Shown: one piece after another, positions 1 through 6,038 of the stretch
Numbering within the stretch: position 1 is the first letter of the stretch
Layout: every line of letters begins with the position of its first letter
Assembly (NCBI GenBank): GCA_051656905.1
Contig: JBOFJQ010000012.1
Span: forward strand, 1 to 7,372
Length of the DNA stretch: 7,372 nucleotides
From: JAGNZR01 sp051656905
GTDB taxonomy: Bacteria; Fusobacteriota; Fusobacteriia; Fusobacteriales; Fusobacteriaceae
Direction of reading: 5' to 3'
Notes under the pieces: model-generated
Databases searched by the model: none
Told to the model about the DNA's origin: nothing
What the model saw: the letters and a program-made list of their open reading frames with translations, nothing else
Made by a program: the position numbers and the translations under genes

Positions 1-122
1 ACGAAGATTTGTTATTAGATTCGTTAGTTTAATCGGTGGTGACCTCTTAAACATAACTTTTGATTTTCTCTCTATTCTGTTGTTAATGTCCTTTTAACTT
101 CGTCTCGCGTTTCTCGCTGACA
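1..122 (-). other. Possible rRNA-operon leader (transcribed leftward)
   Basis: This stretch lies just downstream of a good leftward promoter and is clearly less AT-rich than the DNA beside it. Near its start the minus strand can form an imperfect hairpin (98-124) with paired CUUGUC/GACGAAG and GCG/CGC segments around an AGAAA loop. A CATTAACAA element (88 down to 80) matches the core of rRNA antitermination boxA (CTTTAACA) at 7 of 8 bases. A strong promoter, a structured GC-richer leader and a boxA-like element are what an rrn leader looks like, so a 16S gene could begin just beyond position 1. No part of mature 16S, 23S, 5S or a tRNA is visible, so this is inference. A leader of another stable RNA or of a protein gene remains possible. 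Confidence 0.35.
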
Positions 123-128
123 AGGATT

Positions 129-157
129 ATCTTACCACAGCCACTACTTTTCGTCAA
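129..157 (-). promoter_or_regulatory. Leftward sigma-70 promoter with extended -10
   Basis: On the minus strand, a -35 element TTGACG (157-152) is followed by exactly 17 bp and then TAAGAT (134-129). The -10 is preceded by TGG, giving an extended -10. The DNA upstream (160 to about 300) is A/T-tract rich and could act as an UP element. Transcription should begin near position 122 and run off the left edge. The -35 matches consensus at 5 of 6 bases and the -10 at 4 of 6. Confidence 0.55.
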
Positions 158-159
158 CA

Positions 160-400
160 CTTTTTTCCATTTATTTTTCTATCCTTACGAACTTTACATG
201 TTTTTGAATTTATTTATTTTTTAATGACTCTCATTTTTTATTGAAAACATTAGCTTTTTCAGAAAAAAATTTTTTCATTATTTATAAAACTTTTTTATTA
301 TTTTTTTCATCTAATCTTATAGAGGTTTTTTTTATAAAAAAACAATTTTCTTTTTGTTTTTTTCTTTTTATAATTTATTATTTCCATTTTTATGTATAAT
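160..400. other. A/T-tract intergenic spacer between divergent promoters
   Basis: No gene is visible here on either strand. The region is almost entirely A and T, with many runs of five to eight identical bases. Two near-perfect A/T palindromes stand out, one at 262-276 (G, A-run, T-run, C) and one at 327-342 (seven T, AT, seven A). It separates the leftward promoter near 129-157 from the rightward promoter at 404-412. It may serve as an UP element or as bent DNA for one or both. No specific operator could be recognised. Confidence 0.5.
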
Positions 401-403
401 ATA

Positions 404-412
404 TGGTATAAT
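404..412 (+). promoter_or_regulatory. Extended -10 promoter of the two-component operon
   Basis: TGGTATAAT is a perfect TATAAT (407-412) with a TGn extension. There is no good -35 at the right spacing (CCATTT at 384-389), which the extended -10 and A/T-rich flank could offset. The predicted start is near 419, leaving a 5' leader of about 25 nt that contains the GAGGA ribosome binding site at 434-438, six bases before the ATG at 445. Confidence 0.6.
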
Positions 413-444
413 CGTTCTTAATAAAGTCTATGCGAGGATAACAT

Positions 445-1749
445 ATGAAAATAGAAGTAAATAAAAAAGAACTAGTCACATCAATAATAATATTTTTATT
501 TGGATTACTTTTACCTTTTTTTATTAAATATACCAATATTGATATTTATGGTTCTATAAATAAAGCTCTGGAACTATGGGATAAAGAATATCTTTTAATA
601 GCTATGTTTAAATTAGTGCTATTAAACTCTCTTAATACATTTCCAATATATCTATCTATGTTTATACTATTTGATGCAATAAAAATCATTCATAAAAATA
701 AGGTTAAGTATCTAGAAAAAATAATTTTCACAATACTTATTATACCAATAACATATAAACTTATATCTTTAATGTATTCTGTAAATCTTCTTATGGGAAA
801 AACTTCCATTTTAACAATCTTTTGGTTTTACTATTATGCAAGATTTAACTTTAAATCTGTTAATCTCTTAGAAAAATGCTCTGTATTTCTAATTTTCATA
901 ATTGGTCTTCATTGGCTTGATATGAATACGTTCTTCAATTTTTTAGGAGTTGGGGAAATTACCTCTGATCTCAACAGAGTTATTACCTTTATGGATGCTA
1001 AATTAATCGTTTCTCTTTTATCAACTTTATTTTTTCTCTTTTTTACCTCGTTCTCTATTTTAATACTATATTTTTTTAAGTGCCAAGAGGAAAAAATAAT
1101 GAGATTTCAATCTGAGACTGAGAATAGATCTTTAAAAGAGACTCAACAATTAGTTCATGATTTAAAGACACCAATTTTTTCAATAGGAGCACTTTTAGAA
1201 CTTTTAAAACTTCAAGAGACTGATAAACGAAAAATAAAGTATTTAGATAGAATAGAGAACTCTCTTAATAAGACAAATATAATGATTGGAGAAATTTTAG
1301 ATATAAAAAGTAAAAGTTCAGTTTATATAAACGATATAATGAACTTTGTACTCTCTTTTCTATCGAGTCATAAAAATATAGATAAGGTTTCATATAAAAA
1401 TTATGCAAAAGATGACTTTCAAATAAATGGAAATAAAGGTTTACTTTCAAGATGTATAATAAATCTAATTGTTAACTCATGGGAAGCTAACTCTCAATAT
1501 ATAGATATTACTATAAAAGAATATTCTAAAACTCTTTTAATAAAAATAGAAGATTATGGAGAGGGTATATTAGATAAAAATATATCCAGTCTCTTTAATG
1601 AAGGATTTTCTACCAAATCTTCTTCAGGAAAAGGGTTACATTTTGTAAAACAGACTATAAATGATACTAATGGATATATATATTTTATTCCAAAAGAAAG
1701 CAAGGGAATAATAGTCTATTTAGTTTTAAATAGGGAGGAATTATGTTAA
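445..1749 (+). CDS. Membrane-bound sensor histidine kinase
   Basis: This is the sensor kinase of a two-component system. It autophosphorylates on histidine and passes the phosphate to the regulator encoded next to it. Residues 1-211 are strongly hydrophobic, with about six or seven membrane spans (near 10-28, 50-82, 93-111, 121-135, 146-160 and 186-211). There is no large periplasmic loop and no recognisable PAS, HAMP or GAF domain, so the signal is probably sensed within or near the membrane. A short linker leads to the H-box HDLKTP, with phosphoacceptor H238. The HATPase domain follows, with an N-box at 337-348 (N344), a G1 box IEDYGEGI (368-375), an F-box-like LFNEGFSTK (383-391) and a G2 box SSGKGLHF (393-400). 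All catalytic boxes are present, so the kinase should be active. The start is supported by GAGGA six bases upstream. The stop overlaps the regulator gene by 7 bp, indicating translational coupling. The ligand is unknown. Confidence 0.9.
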   Translation: MKIEVNKKELVTSIIIFLFGLLLPFFIKYTNIDIYGSINKALELWDKEYLLIAMFKLVLLNSLNTFPIYLSMFILFDAIKIIHKNKVKYLEKIIFTILIIPITYKLISLMYSVNLLMGKTSILTIFWFYYYARFNFKSVNLLEKCSVFLIFIIGLHWLDMNTFFNFLGVGEITSDLNRVITFMDAKLIVSLLSTLFFLFFTSFSILILYFFKCQEEKIMRFQSETENRSLKETQQLVHDLKTPIFSIGALLELLKLQETDKRKIKYLDRIENSLNKTNIMIGEILDIKSKSSVYINDIMNFVLSFLSSHKNIDKVSYKNYAKDDFQINGNKGLLSRCIINLIVNSWEANSQYIDITIKEYSKTLLIKIEDYGEGILDKNISSLFNEGFSTKSSSGKGLHFVKQTINDTNGYIYFIPKESKGIIVYLVLNREELC

Positions 1750-2396
1750 ATAAAATTTTAATTATAGACGACTCTGATGATATCTGCTTTGCTATATCAG
1801 AATTTTTTGAATTTAAAGGGTGGGAAACTAAAACTGCCTGTGATGTAGAAACAGCTTTAGATATTCTTAAAGATATAAAATTCAATATCATTTTAATTGA
1901 TTATCATATGCCAAATATAAATGGAGCACTAGGAGTTAAACTAATAAGACATTATGAGAAAGATGCTCCTATTATTGCTATGACAGTTGAAAATGATGAA
2001 AATATAGCAGATTCTTTTTTCTTGGCAGGGGCCAGTGATTTTGCTATAAAGCCTATTAAAATGATAGATTTATATTCTAGAATAAATGTCCATCTTAATA
2101 ATAGTAATAAATTAGCAAATAGTCTAAATACTATAAATACTGTAAAGGTACAAAAGGAATCTACTCCGTGCCCTAAGGGTATAGATAAAAATACTCTCCA
2201 CCTTATAGAAAAAGAGTTAAAAAGTAGTTCTGATTATCTTGATGTTGAGGATATAGCTAATAAAACAGGTATCGCTGCAAAAACCATCAATAGATATATG
2301 AATTTTCTTGTATCTAGTAATATCATTTCTTCAGATACAATATATGGTAAGGTAGGAAGACCTAAAAAAATATATAAATGGGAAAAATTTGATTAA
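1743..2396 (+). CDS. Response regulator, CitB/DcuR type
   Basis: This is a DNA-binding response regulator, the expected partner of the upstream kinase. The receiver domain (about 1-120) has acidic residues D9/D10, phosphoacceptor D53 (ILIDYHMP), switch residue T81 and K103 (KP). After a short linker, the C-terminal part begins with PKGID (144-148) and has a helix-turn-helix around 166-187 (DVEDIANKTGIAAKTINRYM). It ends with YGKVGRPKKIYKW (201-213). The PKG(L/I)D and G-RP..-Y motifs are characteristic of the CitB/DcuR/MalR family, which usually controls uptake or fermentation of di- and tricarboxylates. The start overlaps the kinase stop by 7 bp and has a strong GGGAGGA site just upstream. 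Targets cannot be read from the sequence. Carbamate kinase downstream or the kinase operon itself are the nearest candidates. Confidence 0.9.
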   Translation: MLNKILIIDDSDDICFAISEFFEFKGWETKTACDVETALDILKDIKFNIILIDYHMPNINGALGVKLIRHYEKDAPIIAMTVENDENIADSFFLAGASDFAIKPIKMIDLYSRINVHLNNSNKLANSLNTINTVKVQKESTPCPKGIDKNTLHLIEKELKSSSDYLDVEDIANKTGIAAKTINRYMNFLVSSNIISSDTIYGKVGRPKKIYKWEKFD

Positions 2397-2475
2397 CTGA
2401 ATTATTAAGTATTATTTATGAGTAAAATGAACAAATTTTAATTATATGGTTTATTAAAGAATGTAGAGGTGAAAA
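2397..2475 (+). other. Intergenic gap before arcC with no clear terminator
   Basis: These 79 A/T-rich bases contain no stem followed by a T-run, so read-through from the two-component genes into arcC is plausible. A poor promoter match exists (TGAACA, 18 bp, TATTAA), but it is not convincing. The AGAGGTG ribosome binding site for arcC ends the region, four bases before the ATG. Confidence 0.4.
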
Positions 2476-3408
2476 ATGAAAAAAATGGTTATTTCTCTGG
2501 GAGGAAACGCTTTAGGCAACTCTCCAGAAGAACAGTTAAAACTTATAAAAAATATTGCTTTAACAATTGGAAAATTAACTGCAAAAGGATACCAAATTAT
2601 TTTAATACATGGGAATGGTCCCCAAGTTGGAATGATTAATAACGCATTCCAATATGGAATAAAAAATGATAAAAACATCCCTAATATGCCTTTATGTGAG
2701 TGCGTTTCAATGACCCAAGGATATTCAGGTTATCATATTCAACAAAGTATTAAAAATCAATTAAATAATTTAGGATTAAAAAATGATGTTGTAACTATTG
2801 TAACACAAACCTTGGTAGATAAAAATGATAGTGCTTTTAAAAATCCTACAAAACCTGTAGGTCCTTTCTACACTGAGGAAGAGAGCCAAAATCTATTAAA
2901 AAAAGGAATTTCAGTAATTGAAGATTCTGGAAGAGGTTATAGAGAAGTTGTTGCAAGTCCAACTCCAATTGACATAATTGAAAAAAATGTAATTAATAAA
3001 CTACTAGAATCTGAAACTATTGTTATTTGTGGCGGTGGCGGTGGAGTCCCTGTTATTTCTGAGGGAAATCAATTAAAAGGGATGAATGCTGTAATAGATA
3101 AAGATAGCACTTCTGCACTTTTAGCAAAATTAATAAACGCTGATTATTTTATAACATTAACTGCAGTAAATAGAGTCTGTATCAATTTTGGAAAGCCTAA
3201 CCAAATAGAGTTAGAAGAACTTACTGTAAGTGATGCTAAAAAGTACATTATGGAGAATCAATTCCCAGCTGGTAGCATGCTTCCTAAAATAAATGCTTCT
3301 CTGGATTTTGTTCAAAATCAAAAAAATAAAGTGTCTATAATTGCAGACTTAAATGATATTGAAGATGCAATAAAAGGAATTAAAGGTACAAAGATTTTAT
3401 ACAAATAA
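2476..3408 (+). CDS. arcC: Carbamate kinase
   Basis: Carbamate kinase converts carbamoyl phosphate and ADP to ATP, CO2 and ammonia. It is the energy-yielding last step of arginine/citrulline, agmatine or purine-derivative fermentation and acts in the cytoplasm. The 310 residues match the usual length and show amino-acid-kinase family features in order. These are the N-terminal ISLGGNAL (6-13), HGNGPQVG (45-52), the carbamate-kinase-specific segment with KPVGPFY (126-132), GRGYREVVASP (152-162), ICGGGGGVPV (184-193), IDKDSTSALLA (207-217) and the C-terminal FPAGSMLPK (263-271). The start has AGAGGTG four bases upstream. No arcA, arcB or carboxamide-transferase gene lies beside it, so the pathway it serves cannot be told from context. 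It ends just before the shared terminator at 3438-3495. Function is near certain; regulation by the upstream two-component pair is only a possibility. Confidence 0.96.
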   Translation: MKKMVISLGGNALGNSPEEQLKLIKNIALTIGKLTAKGYQIILIHGNGPQVGMINNAFQYGIKNDKNIPNMPLCECVSMTQGYSGYHIQQSIKNQLNNLGLKNDVVTIVTQTLVDKNDSAFKNPTKPVGPFYTEEESQNLLKKGISVIEDSGRGYREVVASPTPIDIIEKNVINKLLESETIVICGGGGGVPVISEGNQLKGMNAVIDKDSTSALLAKLINADYFITLTAVNRVCINFGKPNQIELEELTVSDAKKYIMENQFPAGSMLPKINASLDFVQNQKNKVSIIADLNDIEDAIKGIKGTKILYK

Positions 3409-3437
3409 AAACCTTTCTTAATTAGAAAAATAAAATA

Positions 3438-3495
3438 AAAAAATCAGAGACTAAGACATCCACATTTCCTAGGATACCTTAGTCTCTGATTTTTT
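3438..3495. terminator. Bidirectional rho-independent terminator between convergent genes
   Basis: A perfect 18-bp inverted repeat (3438-3455 against 3478-3495) has the core TCAGAGACTAAG and is flanked by A on the left and T on the right. Both strands therefore make a stem followed by a U-run. A 2x2 internal mismatch and a further ATCC/GGAT pairing (3458-3461, 3472-3475) extend the stem, leaving a 10-base loop. It ends arcC rightward and the pgs operon leftward. The right arm is also the final coding sequence of pgsW, whose stop codon (3471-3469) falls in the apical loop. Confidence 0.92.
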
Positions 3496-4443
3496 ATTCC
3501 AAATATATAAATTAAACAATATAAAAAAACCTATTATTATTAAATACAGTTTTTTATTCATGCCATAATAAAGTCGTGACTCTTCCTTTCCCTTTTCTAT
3601 GCTTATACCTTGTTCTAAAGATATTTGTTTTATATTAAGCATAGATAAGACCGGAATCTCTCTCTTCATAAAGTATTGTTCTAATTTTTTATGTACAATA
3701 TTTCCACCAACATTAACAAAACATTTTATTTTCCCATTTTTTTCATATATATCTATTCTTCTTTTTAAATTTTTTTCTAAATCTACTTCACTTATTAGTT
3801 CTAGATTTAAATCTTTTAGTCTCTCTTTTATACTCAGACTTACCTCTTCATCAAAATTAGCTCCAGCATCACTATCTCCACCATAGGAATAGGCTATAAC
3901 GCTATTCTTTATTTCACCTTTTTTTCTTAAAATATTTTGTAGTTCTAAAAATGTTAATTTTTCATTATTAGCTCCATACATAGATGATCCTATTGAATTT
4001 ATAATAACACCTTTTAGTTCCATTAAATCTAAAGCTACTATTACAGATAAATTTAGCGCTGGAAAAGAACTAGACATGTTTATCCCTACTACATCTCCTT
4101 TTTTTAAACCAAGCCCTTTAAAATACTTAATAAAAAAAGCTGCATAATCTGGGTTAGTAGATGCTCTCTTACTATCTAAATCTCCTAAAGTTGTAGTTAT
4201 TCCTGTAAATTCTTCACCTATTAATCCACTATTATTTATATCCAATCTCTTATCCATATAAATTCCAAGTTTACTCTTTTCCTCTATAACAACCTTAGAT
4301 ATCTCTATCATCTTATTTCTACCTTGTATCATCAAATCATAATTTGATTTATTTCCAATACTTCTTTCAGCAAAAATATAGAAGCAAAGAATTATAACAA
4401 GTTGAATATAAAGCATTTTTTTATCTTTAATCTCTCTCCTCAT
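3469..4443 (-). CDS. pgsW: Poly-gamma-glutamate system protein, PgsW type
   Basis: This protein appears to belong to the family of accessory proteins encoded with pgsB and pgsC in some bacteria. Its biochemical role is unknown to me. A basic N-terminus (MRREIKDKK) precedes one membrane span (about 10-24). A large soluble part follows (25-296), then a second span (about 298-314) and a short basic tail. By the positive-inside rule both ends face the cytoplasm and the central domain is extracytoplasmic. Conserved-looking segments include GEEFTGITTTLGDLDSKRAS (76-95), VGINMSSSFPALNL (119-132), INSIGSSMYGANN (148-160) and YSYGGDSDAG (185-194). The start overlaps the pgsC stop in an ATGA arrangement, with AGGTG four bases upstream. 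The gene ends inside the terminator hairpin. Naming rests on membrane layout, motifs remembered from this family and position after pgsBC, so the family is likely but the function is not established. Confidence 0.75.
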   Translation of the reverse strand: MRREIKDKKMLYIQLVIILCFYIFAERSIGNKSNYDLMIQGRNKMIEISKVVIEEKSKLGIYMDKRLDINNSGLIGEEFTGITTTLGDLDSKRASTNPDYAAFFIKYFKGLGLKKGDVVGINMSSSFPALNLSVIVALDLMELKGVIINSIGSSMYGANNEKLTFLELQNILRKKGEIKNSVIAYSYGGDSDAGANFDEEVSLSIKERLKDLNLELISEVDLEKNLKRRIDIYEKNGKIKCFVNVGGNIVHKKLEQYFMKREIPVLSMLNIKQISLEQGISIEKGKEESRLYYGMNKKLYLIIIGFFILFNLYIWNKKSETKVS

Positions 4444-4862
4444 ATGGCACCTGTGGATATCATGATTATACTTTTTATGACAATAGTTAAAATAATTAGT
4501 GCTGGTAATGTCTTCCCTATACTATTTTTATCTATATCCTGAGCTAAAATAGCTGGAATCAGTATCCCTATTACATCTCCACCAACGGTTACATCTAGTT
4601 CCCTTATAAAAATTTTTAAAACAAATGTTAAAATTACATAAATAGCAAACTTCCTTCTACCATAGAGAATAATATGCTTTTCCAATAATTTGCCAATACC
4701 TAATACTGCTAAAGATACAAGTACAGTAATAATCATTCTCTTATAATCATTTGAAAATAAAGCAAAATAACCAGGAACAATCATACCTCCTGGTGACATC
4801 TCATAAATTTCATAAAAAGCTATACTTAATATTACTCCTAAGACTATTATCGTTTCATTCAT
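4440..4862 (-). CDS. pgsC: Poly-gamma-glutamate synthesis membrane protein PgsC/CapC
   Basis: PgsC is the small integral membrane partner of PgsB and is needed for poly-gamma-glutamate polymerisation and passage through the cytoplasmic membrane. At 140 residues it is close to the roughly 149 of Bacillus PgsC. It carries the family signature MSPGGMIVPGYFAL (22-35), a basic GRRKF (68-72) and the segment GGDVIGILIPAILAQDI (94-110). Hydrophobic spans lie near 4-18, 43-57, 72-86, 96-108 and 118-136. The start codon lies within the last codons of pgsB (8-bp overlap), with a GTAGGGA site upstream. The stop overlaps the pgsW start by 4 bp. This tight coupling fits production of PgsB, PgsC and PgsW in matched amounts. 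Confidence 0.93.
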   Translation of the reverse strand: MNETIIVLGVILSIAFYEIYEMSPGGMIVPGYFALFSNDYKRMIITVLVSLAVLGIGKLLEKHIILYGRRKFAIYVILTFVLKIFIRELDVTVGGDVIGILIPAILAQDIDKNSIGKTLPALIILTIVIKSIIMISTGAI

Positions 4863-5985
4863 ACTTTATATCCCTACTTTCAATCGAATCTATTATTTTC
4901 TGACCAATACCACAAATATTTCCAACAGCAAAAATTATGGAATCATCTTCTAACTCTTCAAAACTTTTTATACTATGAAGTACTTCTACTCTCCCCTCAT
5001 AATCTTTCAATAATTTTAAAAAGATCTCTTTACTTTGACCAGATACAAATATCCCATTAAATTCTTCCCCATATTTTTTTACAAAATCAACATATTGTAG
5101 CATTCTACTAGCTCTATCTCTTCTATTGTTTATCATTAAATATCTTTTATTTTTCCATTTTAAATTCTCTTTATAAGAATCTATTATCTTCTTACTTGAA
5201 TTTGGGTCATTTGCTGCTAGAGCATTAATAAAAGTTATTTTTTTTTCTTTCTTATTTTTAAAATTAATCTCTCTTAAAACACCTATATCTCTCTTATAGT
5301 TTTTCATTCTTTCTAAAGCAGCCTCTTCATCTACTCCTAACTCTTTGCAGACACTTAATGCTAAGGCTACATTTTCTTTAAAGTCTATTTCTGAATACTC
5401 ATCTTTTGCTTGAGCATAATATGCAATTGAACCTCTTTTTTCACTTTCATTTTTTAAAATATTAAAGCAGTTCACCTCAGATGTGAATAATACTTTATTT
5501 TTAGGAATCATCTTACTTAAAGAGTAAGCTATTTTTTCTAAAGAGTCCCCCATTTCATCTAGATGGTCCTCCCTTACATTAGTTATAACCCCTATATCAG
5601 CTTTTAATATTTTTTCTTCACATACTCTTTGCAAATCAGGATTTACAGCCATACATTCTAAAACTAATACATCTATATTATCCTTTGATACTTTCTTTAA
5701 AATTTTTATCTGTTCTCTTATGTTAGCTTTTCCTTTTCTAACAATTTCTTTCTCAACTCCATCAATATCTATATATCTAGGAGAGGTCCCTGTTACCTTT
5801 GTAAATACTTTCCTATTTCCATCTCTGAGCCCTGCATCGATGAGCCTAGAAACTGTTGATTTTCCTCTTATCCCATTTACATGAATAATTGTCTTTATTT
5901 TTTTTCTATTTTTATCAACTTGTATTTTTTCATAAAAAATCGAGATAAAATATATAAAAATTAGACTTAATACAACAGTTTCCAT
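4855..5985 (-). CDS. pgsB: Poly-gamma-glutamate synthase PgsB/CapB
   Basis: PgsB is the ATP-dependent ligase that joins glutamates through gamma-amide bonds and is related to Mur ligases. Residues 1-18 form a membrane anchor. The P-loop is NGIRGKST (37-44), with K42 and S43/T44 expected to bind ATP phosphates and Mg. Further family landmarks are LECMAVNPDLQ (109-119), the Mur-ligase-like TNVREDHLDEMG (135-146), INALAANDPNSS (253-264) and INNRRDRASRM (285-295). Its 376 residues are close to the 393 of Bacillus subtilis PgsB, with no visible deletion of a core motif. The start is supported by AGAGGTG (5996-5990) four bases upstream. The 3' end overlaps pgsC by 8 bp. A 53-bp gap containing a palindrome separates it from the upstream hydrolase gene. 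Confidence 0.95.
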   Translation of the reverse strand: METVVLSLIFIYFISIFYEKIQVDKNRKKIKTIIHVNGIRGKSTVSRLIDAGLRDGNRKVFTKVTGTSPRYIDIDGVEKEIVRKGKANIREQIKILKKVSKDNIDVLVLECMAVNPDLQRVCEEKILKADIGVITNVREDHLDEMGDSLEKIAYSLSKMIPKNKVLFTSEVNCFNILKNESEKRGSIAYYAQAKDEYSEIDFKENVALALSVCKELGVDEEAALERMKNYKRDIGVLREINFKNKKEKKITFINALAANDPNSSKKIIDSYKENLKWKNKRYLMINNRRDRASRMLQYVDFVKKYGEEFNGIFVSGQSKEIFLKLLKDYEGRVEVLHSIKSFEELEDDSIIFAVGNICGIGQKIIDSIESRDIKYE

Positions 5986-6010
5986 TGTTCACCTCTCTAC
6001 TTTGTAATTT

Positions 6011-6037
6011 TCAAATAATTAATTCCTAATTATTTGA
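6011..6037. repeat. Perfect 11-bp inverted repeat between hydrolase gene and pgsB
   Basis: TCAAATAATTA (6011-6021) is exactly complementary to TAATTATTTGA (6027-6037), with a 5-base ATTCC spacer. It begins one base after the hydrolase stop codon. In the operon's own direction it is followed by AAAATT, not a U-run, so it is not a normal terminator for these genes. In the opposite direction it is followed by a T-rich stretch, but no gene there needs one. It could be a protein-binding palindrome or an RNA processing or stability hairpin setting relative levels of the flanking cistrons. The stem is almost all A/U and would be weak. Confidence 0.6.
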
Positions 6038-6038
6038 T

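Noticed and set aside
1..54. Open frame on the minus strand from ATG at 54 to the window edge (begins MFKRSPPIKL)
   Set aside because: It has no ribosome binding site before it, only 18 codons are visible, and it lies in what looks like a structured RNA leader.
1265..1450. 61-codon open frame on the minus strand
   Set aside because: It lies wholly inside the well-supported histidine kinase gene, has no family features and looks like a by-product of AT-rich codons.
1685..1891. 68-codon open frame on the minus strand
   Set aside because: It is opposite the junction of the kinase and regulator genes and has no independent support.
2454..2678. 74-codon open frame on the minus strand
   Set aside because: It is antisense to the start of arcC. 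Its hydrophobic appearance comes from reading lysine-rich codons backwards.
3599..3886. 95-codon open frame on the plus strand
   Set aside because: It is antisense to pgsW, which has motifs, coupling to pgsC and a terminator. The plus frame has none of these.
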